Below, one piece after another: positions 48,501 to 58,890 of a stretch of DNA of 64,000 nt. Each line of letters starts with the position of its first letter. Within the stretch, counting starts at the first letter, position 1. A program made the translations under genes and the position numbers. The notes beneath the pieces were generated by a model, which saw nothing but the letters and a program-made list of their open reading frames with translations, searched no databases and was not told where the DNA came from. This stretch comes from Taeniopygia guttata (taxonomy: Eukaryota; Chordata; Aves; Passeriformes; Estrildidae): contig NC_133030.1 of assembly GCF_048771995.1 (NCBI RefSeq), positions 61,453,501 to 61,517,500 of the forward strand, read 5' to 3'.

Positions 48501-51500
48501 TTGGAATCCAAGTACTGTGAGAGCACATCCATGAGAGAATCCCAAATAACCCACACTAACAGCAGCAGAGGTGCCAGGAATGGTGAATGAAGATGCTATC
48601 TGCACTTGATTTTGGCTGCAAGCAGGGCAGGGCTTTTTTTGGCCAGCACGATGCAAACGTGTGCAGTCAGGCTATTTCTGTCAGGATGATTACCTCATGA
48701 GTTTAATTAAACTGGGAAACCTTGACTTTTGTGCTCCAAATCCAGAAATAGCTGGGTAAAAGATAGGGAAGGAATAATCCCAGTTGCAGTCTCTTTGGAG
48801 ATCTTCAGAGGAGGTTAAAAAGTTTGTACCACTGAGCAGCTGGAAGAAGTTAATAGTTTAGCAAGCTTTTCTGTTTTAGCCTGCCATAGATCTTGTTTTC
48901 CATAAATATTAATAAAGCTTTTCCTACAAGCACTCCCCAGCTCCTTTTCCAAGGGATAACATCTGCTGCTGTTCCCACAGACACAGAGGGGCTGCTGAGG
49001 ATTAAAGAGGAGAACCAGAAGCATTATCGCAGGGCTCAGAGGCACCAGGAGAAGAAGGAGAAGATCCAGAGGCACAACAGGAAGCTGGGAGACCTGGTGG
49101 AGAAAAAAACCTACGACCTGAAAACGCAGTACGAGCACCTGGCGAAGCTCCGGCGCGCGCACATCCTGGAGCTGACTTCGGTCATCTTCCCCATGGAAGA
49201 GGTGAAGACAAGCATGAGGTATGGCAGCCTTGTCCTTTTGAGATCATTTTGCTTGGCTTTAGGCACTCAGAAGGAAGTTGTGTCACTCTAAGGTAGGTGG
49301 TCTGGTTCCCTTAGGGTCTGTGGGGAGGAGGAGGGGGAGTTGTGTTCTCACCCATAGATAGATGTCCAGGATCTGGAGGCGCTTGCATCTCCCCACTGAG
49401 AGATCTGAGCAGCATGTCCAGTGTTTAACTTCCTTAAAATATGGATTCCTCATCCCTGGAAGTACTTAGAGCCAGACTGGATAGGGCTTGGAGCAGCCTG
49501 GTCTAGTGAAACCCCTATGGCAGGGGTAGAATGAGGTGGTCTGTAAAGCCCTTTCCAACCCAAACCTTTCTAGGATTTTGCAAAAACAGATAATTCAAAA
49601 TCCCAGAGAAAATGAAGGTAGTTTTGGGACTGAGGAATCTTGCAAAAGTGGTCTGTAAGGTCCTTTCCAACCCAAATTCCTGAATTCCATAAAAATAGCC
49701 AACTAAAAACCCCAGAACAAATGAAAGCAGTTTGGGGACTGAGAACTTTTGCAGGAGCGTTCCTACAAGCGCCTTGCCCTGAGTGAAACCTGGCTCAATG
49801 CCTGCCAAGTGCGTGTTTGATTCTGTTCCCAACCACTTCTTTCCACCCCCTTCTGGGTCCTGCAGGGACCCTGCAGACGTGTCCTCAGAGAGTGACAATG
49901 CCATGACCTCCAGCACTGTGAGCAAGCTGGCAGAGGCACGCAGGACCACCTACCTGTCCGGGAGGTGGGTGTGTGACGACCACAACGGCGACACCAGCAT
50001 CAGCATCACGGGGCCCTGGATCATCCTCCCCAACAACGGGGACTACTCTGCTTACTACAACTGGGTGGAGGAGAAGAAGACTACACAGGGACCTGGTAAG
50101 GGGCAAGGCATGGTTTTAGGCAGCTGGGACACTTTGGGTGCAGAAGGCACTGAGTAGTAGATTGGTCCATTTGTTCTCTGAGCCAGAAATAAATGCCAGA
50201 ATAGAGATTTTAGGAGAAGATTCCCTGCTCAGTTGGAACTAGGTGGTCTTTAAGGTCCCTTCCAACCCAAAGCCTTCTGTGATTTTCTTTTTTCTGAAAT
50301 CTTCTTTTTCATGAAATGCTCACTGGGATGCACAGCACAGTGAAATAGAGAAAGTTAATTATTCACAGTTTTGACACAGTTCACATTGTCATCATCTTAA
50401 CAGGAATTCCAAGAATTACTATTTTCTTCCAACTTCTGACAGATTTCCCTGGAAATGATTGCTGGATTCAGGGTGTTCTCCATACTTAGAAATGACATAT
50501 TCCAGAGTAGACTTCAGGAACATATTAACACACCCACCGAGACTTCATTTAAAACAAGGATTTCATGTTGTTTTTATTTCTTTCAGATATGGAACATAAT
50601 AACCCTGCCCATACCATCAGTGCAGCTTTGTGCTATGCAACTCAGCTCGTTAACACTTTGTCTCTCATACTTGATGTAAATCTTCCCAAGAAGCTCTGCA
50701 ACAGGCAAGTAAAAACACAGCAGGGGAATCAGTGACCTTAGATCAGGTTAGTTTGAGGAATAAAGTCATGGATTGGAACAGCTTTTGATAACACAGGTGG
50801 CTCGTGGATTTCTATGCTGTTTGAGGGGAGGGCTAGCAGGATTTTAGACCACAGTTAACAGTCCCTCCCTCCTTTTTTACTTCCTGAGAGGGAGACCAGC
50901 CATCACAGTTGAAAATAACAGCTCTAAATGACATATTCAGCATCCTCAAATGGGAGATGAAATATGGCAGTGCACAAATGGCACTTTTCATTTTACTGGA
51001 CCCCACTGTGCTTCAGAAAATCCCAGCCTAATCCAGCAGCCCTTGAACAGCTCTGCTGCCTCCTGTACTGTAGGATGAGTCCTATAATATGGATTGGCAG
51101 CAGTGTCATTCCCAGTGGGATAAAAACCCATGGGCAGCACATCTAGGAGTAAACCCCATATGGGATGAAGAGCACTGTTAGAATTTTGGTCTGTGTGGAG
51201 CAGCTGGGATCTGCACAGAAGGAGATGCAGACCTGGTCAGACTCCCAGGGATCCCAGATGTGCTGCTGAGATTCTTTTAAGTGTTTTAAAAGAATGGTTG
51301 TCAAAGTGAGGGCACAAAAGCTGTGTAGGGTTTCAGCTTTTTTTTCCCACCCCATGGCTGGGGAGTTGGAACCAGATGATCTTGAAAGTCCCTTCCAGCC
51401 CAAACCATTCTGTGATTCTCTGATTTTGTTTTTGTGTTCAGCCCTCACAGAAGGAAAAGGTTGAGAACAGGAAATGATGCAAGGTTTTGAAGGAGATCTG

Positions 51501-54500
51501 AAACAGTTTGGTTCTGGTGGATCTGAGTTCCCTACAGTTCACACCACCTGTCCTGTGGAAACTGGTGAGGCCAGGGCAAGCAGAGCTTGTTGTTAAAATG
51601 CTCACAGCCCTGCTAGGTCTAATATTAATCTCAGCACTATAGAACTGGCTGTAGACTTTGAACAAGTGCTCCCTGTGAGGATATTTACTCCAGGATTTGT
51701 TAGGAAGCCAGGGCATGGAATGCTGATGCCTCCAGGAAGTGTATTTTCACAGCATTTTGCTTTTGTGTCTTTTTGTGTGTGTGGTGTTTTAACAGTGAAT
51801 TCTGTGGAGAGAATCTCAGCAGACACAGGTTCACACGGGCAGTGAAGAAGCTGAATGCTAATATCCTTCACCTCTGCTTCTCTCAGGTATGGGGGATGCA
51901 CATTTCATATTTTATATAGCTTTTTAAATATCAGCTGTGCCTGCTGGTTTCTTTCAGGACCTGATCATGTTTTTTTTTTTTTTCCCTTCCCATGTCAGCA
52001 TGTAAATTTAGATCTGTTGCACCCCCTGCATACCCTCAGGAACCTCATGTACCTGGTCAGCCCAGACACCGAGAACTTGGGCAGGTAAGAAAAGCAAAAT
52101 ATTAACTCTCCTGTGGCTGAATCCCTTTGCCTTGTTACTTGTGAGGGAAATTCTCTTTTGCTGTCCTATAGACCAGCCCTCAGCACAAAAATCAGGGTAG
52201 TTCCAGGAGGAGTAAAGACTGGACAGAAAAAAGGGGCTCCTGAGTAGGGAATTAAATTTCACAGCCATGTGTTTGCTGTGCTTCTGCCTCTGTCAGGCTC
52301 AGCTGGAGGTTTGCAGCTGATGATGGACTCATTTCCCCTACACTGAGGAGCAGGAACTCCTTCCCTCCAGGGAACAGCAGCACAAATGCCAGGCAGCTTT
52401 GCCATGCTCCAAGTGTGACCCTGCCCACGCCTTGCCAACATGCAAATACCTGAGAGCATCCAGTAACACAAACCCTGAAAAGAATCCCAGGCAAACCTTT
52501 CTCAAAATAATTCTAGTCAATGAACTGCCTAGACCAAAGCTGACCCTTTAAATAATACTAATTTATATGTAAATTAAGATTACAGACAACTGTTCTCTTA
52601 GCTTAGAACACGATGAAAAGAACATCGGTTCTGGCATGCACGCACAGAGTTTAATAATTTATTTCTTTTTTTTTTAAAGTTAAATATAAGAAAGCAAACA
52701 ACACTGATTTCCCCATTGGGATAACCCAGACACAAGTCACTTCTGCCCAAAGCAGTCTGCAAATATTTGTTTGATGTGCCTGGTGTTTTGTTCCCCCCTT
52801 AAACACAGTGATGTTCTGAAATCTCCTTTTCTGCTTTGTTCTCTTGTACGGATCTGGTTTTATTCAAAATCCTGCAGTGCCACTAAGAGGAGCTGCCTGT
52901 TCCCACTTCCTTGTGTTCTCTGGATATATCCCTACTGATTCAGCCCACAGACACGGGGAGCTACATCTTTGTAGAAGATTTTGGACAAAAATCAGTGCTT
53001 GCTGCTGTTTGCCTGAAATAGAGTGCTGGAAATAGAGGATGGAGAGCTGTGTCCTCAAAGGAAAGCAGCTGCTCTGAAGGGTGCAGGGTGTCACAGAGCT
53101 CCCCATGCATCAGCTGGGTCCAGAGAGTAAAAGAAAGGGTTACAGGAGAGTTGGATAAAATACCCACCAGGCTGCTGAATGGCTTTACAGACACCACTGG
53201 GAGCAGAGAGTCTCAGCAGGTTGAAATGAGGCACATGCACTTAGCAGACATTAATTACCCACAGGAATGAAGGTGGGGATTCTGTTTCCTTCTGTCATCC
53301 TCTCAAGGCTGGATGAGTTTCTGGGGTGGATGCTGTCATCAGGCAGGGGTTGCTGGGCTCAGGACAGGGAGAAGGGTGGGACGCAGTGGCCTTTGTTGGA
53401 GAGGAGGTCACTTGAGATGATCTAATGGTCCTTTCTGGCCTCAACCCTGATGACTCCTTCTTGTGTTGCCTTGTTAAGCAAAAGGCTTTGCCAGGAGGCA
53501 GCGCTCCCATTGCTTTCCAGATTATGAAAGAGGAGTGTTTGCCTTTAATTTCTCAGCTGGCTGCAAAGTCTGCAACAACCAGCTCTCTTTGTTTTCCTTT
53601 AGATATTTGAGCCTGTGGTTGCCTGACAATCTCCTTTATATGCTGCTGTTTTCATATGCTTATAATTTTACCAAGCTTTAATTATCTGGATTAATACTTC
53701 CTATGACAAATCACTGCTTAAGGCTCCTTCTCCCACTAAGGCTGGATAAACTCTTGCCTGTGTTAAATGGTTACTGTGTTTAATGGTGGGACTCGGTGAT
53801 CTTGGGAGTCTTTTCCAAGCTAAATGATTCCATGATTCCATCAAATTCCTGCTCATGTTCACGGGGCAGTTTTGTGGCTTGGAGTGAACTCTGTCAGGGA
53901 CTCTGCCTGCTGTGGGGAATCTGCCTTTTCCCATGGAATAGAGGCAGCCCAAAGCAGTGGGATGGGGCAGGATGCAATCGCCTCTCCCACCAGGCAGTGG
54001 CAGCAGGAAACTCTGAGTCTCAGCACAGGTGGGACCCCGCAGGACCCTGGAGATGCAGCCCGTGGCCCTGCTGTGGCTGTCCAGCTGAGAGGGGCCCTCA
54101 GCCCAGTCTGTCCCTGCCTGCAGGAAGGGTTCAGAGCCAGGCTCTGCTCCAGGGGGCAGCAATGGCACCAGAGGAACCAGCAGGAACTGATGCCCACAGG
54201 TTCCACCTGAACGTGAGGAAGAACTTCCCTGTGAGTGACTGAGCCATGAAGAGACACCAGAGAGGGTGTGGAGTCACCCTCACTGGGGATATTCCAGAGC
54301 CATCTGGACCCAATCCTGTGCCCTGTGCTCTGGGATGACCCTGCTGCAGCAGGGACACGGGACCAGAGCCACTGTGGTGACCTGAGCCGCTCTGTGATTC
54401 CGTGTGGTGGGTTTGGAGTGTCCCCAGGGTCTGGCCAACCTCAGAGTGAGGAAGAGGTTGAAAAGGTGTTGCTCAGGGCAGAGTGGGAAGTCTGCACTGA

Positions 54501-55173
54501 TGAGTTGTGCCAGACCTGACAGAGCTGAGCTCTCTTGGCTTGGCCAGGGCTGATGTTGGAAATTAAAGCTGCTCCACATCAAGCCAAGATTCCCACCAGT
54601 GGAGCCCTGAGTGATCACCAGCAGCTTTCTCTGCTCTGTGTGTGTTTCTCTATCCCTGCCAGAGCAGAATTGCTCTGCCACCGTCCTGCTCCGTGGTCTG
54701 GAACCCTGTCCCTTCCTGTGCCAAGTGTTTGTTTATGTCCAGGGGGGTGACACCAACTTCCCTCTGCAGCTGCCAGAGACAGGGCACTTCATCCCTGCAG
54801 CGCCCTGGCAGGGCAGGGTGCTGTGAGAGGACAGAGGGACTGATGGCACCGTGTCCTCACCCACAGGTCCGGCCCCTTCGAGATCAGCGCCGACCTGGAG
54901 GACTCCATGGAGTTCGTGGAGCCCAGCGCGGCGGGCGAGACGGACGAGAGCGGCGACGAGCACGTGAGTGACGAGGAGACGGACCTGGGCACGGACTGGG
55001 AGAACCTGCCCAGCCCCAGGTTCTGTGACATCCCCTCGCAGCAGGTGGAGATGCTGCAGAGCCAGAGCAGCCAGGTGTCCCAGCCCATCGCCAGCAGCAG
55101 CGCGGGCGGGATGATCTCCTCCGCCGCCGCCTCCGTCACCTCCTGGCTCAAAGCCTACACCGGGCACCGCTAG
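39294..55173 (+). CDS. ATG14: ATG14 (Barkor), autophagy-specific subunit of class III PI3-kinase complex I
   Basis: ATG14 joins VPS34, VPS15 and Beclin-1 and brings the lipid kinase to ER-linked autophagosome initiation sites; it also aids autophagosome-lysosome fusion. Ten coding exons: 39,294-39,511; 44,097-44,159; 44,295-44,337; 44,745-44,826; 48,981-49,218; 49,866-50,095; 50,587-50,704; 51,796-51,886; 51,999-52,084; 54,867-55,173. They join in frame to 491 codons plus stop, against 492 aa in human. Cys42-x2-Cys45 and Cys54-x2-Cys57 form the N-terminal zinc-type cysteine motif in '[16 protein letters not shown]'. Residues about 73-195 are a charged coiled coil that binds Beclin-1. The C-terminus ('[20 protein letters not shown]', end GHR) is the BATS amphipathic helix that senses curved PI3P membranes. 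The first about 30 residues are Gly/Pro-rich and differ from mammals. All splice sites are GT-AG except the donor after exon 7, which is GC. Intact. Confidence 0.97.
39512..44096 (+). other. ATG14: ATG14 intron 1
   Basis: Donor gtaccg, acceptor cttccag. 4.6 kb, with a single CR1 tail at 43.39-43.52 kb and the falling edge of the CpG island at its start. No further exon or RNA gene is recognised. Confidence 0.85.
43389..43520 (-). mobile_element. CR1 LINE 3' fragment in ATG14 intron 1
   Basis: On the plus strand it begins 'aaaatcacatggtttgggtc' and continues 'agaagggaccttaaggacca', 'ccaacctctgcc' and 'tggccttgaacacttccagg', the reverse of a CR1 3' end. Antisense to ATG14 and short. Confidence 0.9.
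45300..46920 (+). mobile_element. Ancient CR1/L3-type LINE relic, ORF2 region
   Basis: Faint but ordered matches to CR1/L3 ORF2. Around 45.67-45.73 kb a frame reads like '[11 protein letters not shown]', near the 'AFFASVF' region. At 46,288-46,310 '[11 protein letters not shown]' resembles the reverse-transcriptase segment 'GSVLGPVLFNIF'. At 46.68-46.73 kb '[13 protein letters not shown]' resembles 'QFWSPQYKKDI', and 'ggtttagagaagaggaagtt' (46,779-46,798) resembles the 'LFSLEKRRL' codons. Frames change many times, so it is a long-dead copy. The order of matches supports one insertion, sense to ATG14. Borders are approximate. Confidence 0.55.
47385..47612 (+). other. Candidate in-frame cassette exon of ATG14 (unproven)
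   Basis: A strong acceptor (tttgccttttttctatgcag, ending 47,384) and a strong donor (aaac|gtgagt, at 47,613) bound 228 nt, exactly 76 codons. Entered in the phase left by ATG14 exon 4 (one leftover base) it has no stop, and it leaves the same phase for exon 5. The peptide would start [16 protein letters not shown] and end LMKRKR, inserting 76 residues into the coiled coil. Known vertebrate ATG14 proteins lack it, so it may be a chance pseudo-exon. Confidence 0.25.
48281..48400 (-). mobile_element. CR1 LINE 3' fragment (diverged)
   Basis: The plus strand reads 'ataggatcatcaaggttgca', 'aaagacctctaagatcatca' and 'ggcccaacc', the reversed 3' end of a CR1 subfamily different from the others here. 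The far border is unclear. Antisense to ATG14. Confidence 0.75.
49440..49580 (+). mobile_element. CR1 LINE 3' fragment in ATG14 intron 5
   Basis: Includes 'catccctggaagtacttaga', 'gggcttggagcagcctggtc', 'aatgaggtggtctgtaaagc' and 'ctttccaacccaaacc'. Its tail is shared with the adjacent tandem duplication. Confidence 0.85.
49534..49757. repeat. Diverged tandem duplication spanning a CR1 tail
   Basis: A unit of about 113 bp starting 'gtggtctgtaaagccctttc' (49,534) and ending near 'aatcttgcaaaa' recurs from 49,647 ('gtggtctgtaaggtcctttc') to about 49,757. The copies match along their length but with many substitutions, so the duplication is old and came after the CR1 insertion. Confidence 0.8.
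50220..50290 (+). mobile_element. CR1 LINE 3' terminal scrap in ATG14 intron 6
   Basis: Only the last part is kept: 'actaggtggtctttaaggtc', 'ccttccaacccaaagcc' and 'ttctgtgattt'. Sense to ATG14. Confidence 0.85.
50703..50708 (+). other. ATG14: GC-type 5' splice site of ATG14 intron 7
   Basis: Exon 7 ends aacag and the intron starts gcaagt at 50,705, where a GT would be expected. The acceptor at 51,791-51,795 is aacag. The split codon AG|T gives the conserved serine in 'NSEFCGEN', which fixes the junction. The flanking AG|GCAAGT is otherwise an ideal donor, as is typical of functional GC-AG introns. Confidence 0.9.
51340..51424 (+). mobile_element. CR1 LINE 3' fragment in ATG14 intron 7
   Basis: Reads 'accagatgatcttgaaagtc', 'ccttccagcccaaaccattc' and 'tgtgattctctgatttt', a clear CR1 terminus with its short terminal repeats. 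Sense to ATG14. It may extend left in a degenerate form. Confidence 0.9.
53300..53460 (+). mobile_element. CR1 LINE 3' fragment (different subfamily)
   Basis: Contains 'ctcaaggctggatgagtttc', 'gaggtcacttgagatgatct', 'aatggtcctttctggcctca' and 'accctgatgac'. The wording differs from the 'cttccaaccc' type, pointing to an older CR1 subfamily. Confidence 0.75.
53730..53845 (+). mobile_element. CR1 LINE 3' fragment in ATG14 intron 9
   Basis: The last portion reads 'gtgggactcggtgatcttgg', 'gagtcttttccaagctaaat' and 'gattccatgattcca', ending in the tandem short repeats of a CR1 terminus. Sense to ATG14. Confidence 0.85.
54115..54405 (+). mobile_element. CR1 LINE fragment (end of ORF2 and 3' UTR)
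   Basis: Holds 'accagaggaaccagcaggaa', 'gttccacctgaacgtgagga', 'gagggtgtggagtcaccctc', 'ccatctggacccaatcctgt' and 'ctctgggatgaccctgctgc', a familiar avian CR1 variant. It stops before a clean terminus. Sense to ATG14. Confidence 0.8.
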
Positions 55174-57680
55174 CGGGCACACACCCTCCCCGACCTTTAC
55201 CTATTCAGTTAAGTAGTGCCTGGAACAAAGGAAAGGTCAGACTTCTGTTTTGTAAACCGGAGAAAACCTTTTTATTTCCCCAAGATGACTGTGACGGCCC
55301 CTTTTGTAAATTAGCTCCGTGCTCCCGGCGGATTCTGCGAGGGCACTTCATGTCTTGGTTCTGTCTGCATCCAGGATTGGTAAAGGACCCAGCAACCTCC
55401 AGCTCTACTTTCTGAAGCAGAAACAGATTTTGGAGTGTTTGGATCAGGACGAGTGGCCGCTCAGGGCGTGGTCTGGACAGTGGTGCAAATGCAGTTCCCA
55501 CTTTCTTAACTCCTTACAGGGTTTTCCTTTGTGTGTGTGTGTTTTAAATCTGTCTTGCATAATGCAAAAATGCGTATTTCTAAATTTTTTTCATTCAGGA
55601 CATGAAAATTATGCATTTTTAACATGTTTTCTAATCTCTGTTGCCATATTTTTAATACAAATGATCAGCATGGACAGGGAATTCACACAGCAAATTGTAC
55701 TTGGTTTAGATTTGGTTGTGAATCTTTACCCAGTTTTGCCATAGCAAACTGGCTTGTTTCATGCTGTTTCCACTGGTAGGTGTAGAAGTTTTGTGTTGTG
55801 CTGAGGCACACAGGCTCTGTACTCTTAATACCATACACCAAAGAAACACTGGACATTCTCTTGCTAGACCCACATTCGATGCTGATACAGAATTGCATTG
55901 TTGCAATAATATCCATCGGTTACCACACCATGTTGCCACTTTTTAGCATTAGAAAAAAACCCATTTCAAGCCAGTTTGGTGAAGTCACACACCCTCCACA
56001 CTACATGTGTTTTTAACCCTATTTTATTGTATGTTCATGGTGGAGTTTGTTGTTTACTGACTGCCAAGAAGTTGGTTTGGTTCCCCTGGCACAGCTGGCT
56101 GGTGGAACCCAGGGAAGCGGGTGCTGAATTGGTGAGCAAGGGCTGCTCCTCTTCCTCTGCCTTGCAGGGTGGGACACCCACGAATGATTTGCTCAGCAGA
56201 GCTTCCAACGTTTACATTTAGGGCTGGGACAGTTCCCCCACAGGGCCAGCCAAGGGAAGAGCCTCCACCAGGGAGGATTTCTGCCACTGCTCGTGGGGAC
56301 ACAGCTCCTAACGAGGACGTGGTGCCAGAGGCCACATCCCTGCCCGATCCCAGCTCCAGGGCTGCCTTCCCCAGCCACCTCACAGGGTGTTTTGTGGTGG
56401 ATTTCTCTCTCCCTCTCCAGCCTGGTCAGCGCTGCCCCTGTCCCCAGGTGTGGCAGTGACACCCGTGTGCCACCCACCTTTCCACAGCAGCCGCTTCTCT
56501 TTAGCCCTGAGCTGTTGGCATCTGTTGTCAGTAGTTTCTTCTAATTTTTCTTTTTCTCTTTGATTTTTTTTTAAACCAAAGACCCTTAACTCCACGCGAG
56601 CACCGTGCACGTTGTCAGACAACGTTGCCAGCCTCGCTCCTCTGCTCCTCTGCTCCAAGAGCTGGGTTTGTTTCAGGAGAACAGCCCAGGCCCCTGGGCT
56701 GCTGCAGCCTGCTGGGGGTCAGTGCCCCAGCCTGACCCCCGGCTCTGGGCTCTGTTGGCTCACAGCACTTTATCACCCACAGCTCCGAGCAACCAGCACC
56801 CGCCAGTATTGGAAACTGGGCTCACAGCCCAGCCCCTTCTGCTTCCCCGTGGATTTTGCACTGGACACTGCCATCTAAATACCTTTTTTTGGTTGTTTTT
56901 TCATAGGCATTTCAGTCCCTTTTTCATTGCTGCCTTTGTGCTTTGAGCCCCGGAAGGTCAGGCCGTGACTCGGCTTCGTGCACTGTCACTGAACTTAGGG
57001 AAAGAAAATCCAACACAATAACTTTTCTAAGCCATATACTTCCTATCCATGTTTTCCAAAATAATTTATTTGCAAGCGTGTCATACTCTGAGAGTACATA
57101 AGGGCACCGTGAGGGTGTTCAAATAGGTTAGGGTGGGGCTTTTCATGGAACCTTTTTTTGTAACAGAACACAAGGTTGTGGTGGGTTTTTTTAAGTGTTT
57201 TGCACATGTGTAGCTGAGGAAAAATTGTGTGTGTCCAAACCTTGAGTGCAATCACCAGGATTTGTTTCCCAGGTTATTTGGGGGGTTGAGGGAGGGAGGG
57301 CAGGAATATCCATAATTATAAATATTTCAAGGCAGCCAGCTGAGAGTTTACAAAACTTTTTTGTGTAGCATGAACACGGGAATTTCACTTCAGGCCGGAA
57401 TTGTGGTCGTGAGCAGTGACCTGGGGTGGCCAATTTGGGCTGCCAAGGACGAGCCTGATTTCGGGGGCCCAGCCCTGTGCCGAAAATCAGGTGCCTGTGC
57501 AGGGTCTCGGGTGGGACACCCAGGGTGGCTTTTTCACCTGGGGAAACTCACGGCCCCTCTCTGGCAACTTCCGGACTTAAGATGTAACTAAACACAAATG
57601 GTTTGGTTTTTCTTTTTGGTTTTTTTTTTTTCCTTCTAAATTTTATTGTATTATTGCAATAAATCTTTAACAGTAATTTT
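55174..57680 (+). other. ATG14: ATG14 3' UTR
   Basis: About 2.5 kb between the stop codon and the first clear AATAAA in sense (57,659). Part of it is T-rich with AT-rich stretches. Extent is inferred from the poly(A) signal. Confidence 0.7.
57659..57664 (+). terminator. ATG14: Poly(A) signal AATAAA of ATG14
   Basis: Canonical hexamer within 'tattgcaataaatc', followed by T-rich sequence and a gttgt run around 57,690. It is the best sense-strand signal after the stop codon. Confidence 0.75.
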
Positions 57681-57900
57681 TTTTTAAAGTTGTATATTTA
57701 TGACTGTTACTTCGGTGTGATTTGTTTTTCACCGTGCTGGGCAAAGTACACAAGAATTTCCAGCCTTCAAAGCATCACAGGGACCAGACCTGTTACAGTG
57801 CAATCAGTCGTACAGCGGTGGAATAAGCAATACCCATTCTAAAAAAATACTCTTACATAAAATAACTGCATCTCCATGGGAGCAGGGGGTGGAGTCTGGC

Positions 57901-57904
<4 letters not shown>

Positions 57905-57932
<28 letters not shown>
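57905..57932. repeat. (CA)n microsatellite
   Basis: Fourteen uninterrupted CA units just downstream of the ATG14 poly(A) site; a likely length-variable marker. Confidence 0.97.
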
Positions 57933-58521
57933 TCCCTCTGTGTACATGTAAACTGATAAACCCCTTGGGTGAGCCTGGCTTGGGGCTGCTCCTGTGCTGG
58001 GGATGTTTCTGGAGGTGGTGGATTCTTTCTGCATGCAGAGCTCCTCGTTACAAGCTCATTTCAGGATGCAGGAAGGTGTCTTTTGGAGGATGGAGTTACT
58101 CAAGTGAAGCAGTGTCAGGGGGATGGGGATGGGAAAGGGCCAAGCAGGCTCTGCCCACGGGCCCTGGTGGCCTGGCAGCCCGTGGTGCTCAGGCTGCTGC
58201 ACAGTGGAGGAGAAACAACCCCTCTCACTCCAGTTTTTGTCACATACCAGATGGGGAGGACGGATGGCTCAGCTCGTGCCCACAATGCTCAGGCCACTTC
58301 TGCTTCGGCAGGACCAGCGGTTTCTGTCATCTGCCCACTCTGGTTTGTGGCAGGAGAGCAGCTGATGATGCTGTCCCCACACCAGCACTGCCTGGTCCAG
58401 CCAAAGGCAGGTGGGAAGGGGAAACAGCCCCAGGTGAGGCTTCAGCTCCATTCCCACCACACAAGAAATGGCAGCCAAGCCTCAGGTTGGGTCTGTCAGG
58501 GCAGTTTTGTACAGGTGTGAA

Positions 58522-58890
58522 ATCCTAGAATGGTTTGGGTTGGAAGAGACCTTAAAGATCACCTCGTTCTACCTCCTGCCACGGGCAGGGACACCTTCCA
58601 CTGTCCCAGGCTGCTCCAAGCCCTGTCCAGCCTGGCCTTGGACACTTCCAGAGATGGAGCAGCCACAGCTTCTCTGGGCACCTGTGCCAGGGCCTCATCA
58701 CCTTCACAAGGAATAATTTTTTTCCCAATCTCCCATCCATCCCTTCCCTCTGCCATTCCCTGTGTCCTGTCCCTCCATCCTTGTCCCCAGTCCCTCTCCA
58801 GCTCTCCTGGAGCCCCTTCAGGCCCTGCAAGGGGCTCTGAGCTCTCCCTGGAGCCTTCTCCTCTCCAGGTGAGCACCCCCAGCTCTCCCA
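58522..58890 (-). mobile_element. CR1 LINE 3' fragment, longest in the window
   Basis: On the plus strand it starts 'gaaatcctagaatggtttgg' and passes 'ttggaagagaccttaaagat', 'caggctgctccaagccctgt', 'gcagccacagcttctctggg' and 'cctgtccctccatccttgtc' into the reversed ORF2 end ('ggagccttctcctctccagg'). It is well preserved at the 3' end, so relatively young. Similar sequence may go on to about 58,960. Confidence 0.9.

Larger units (their letters stand above)
44827..48980 (+). other. ATG14: ATG14 intron 4
   Basis: Donor gtgagt, acceptor cccacag. It holds an old LINE relic (45.3-46.9 kb), a candidate cassette exon (47,385-47,612) and an antisense CR1 tail (48.28 kb). Confidence 0.85.
52085..54866 (+). 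other. ATG14: ATG14 intron 9
   Basis: Donor gtaaga, acceptor cccacag. It carries three CR1 pieces (53.30, 53.73 and 54.1-54.4 kb), all in sense orientation. No other feature is recognised. Confidence 0.85.
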
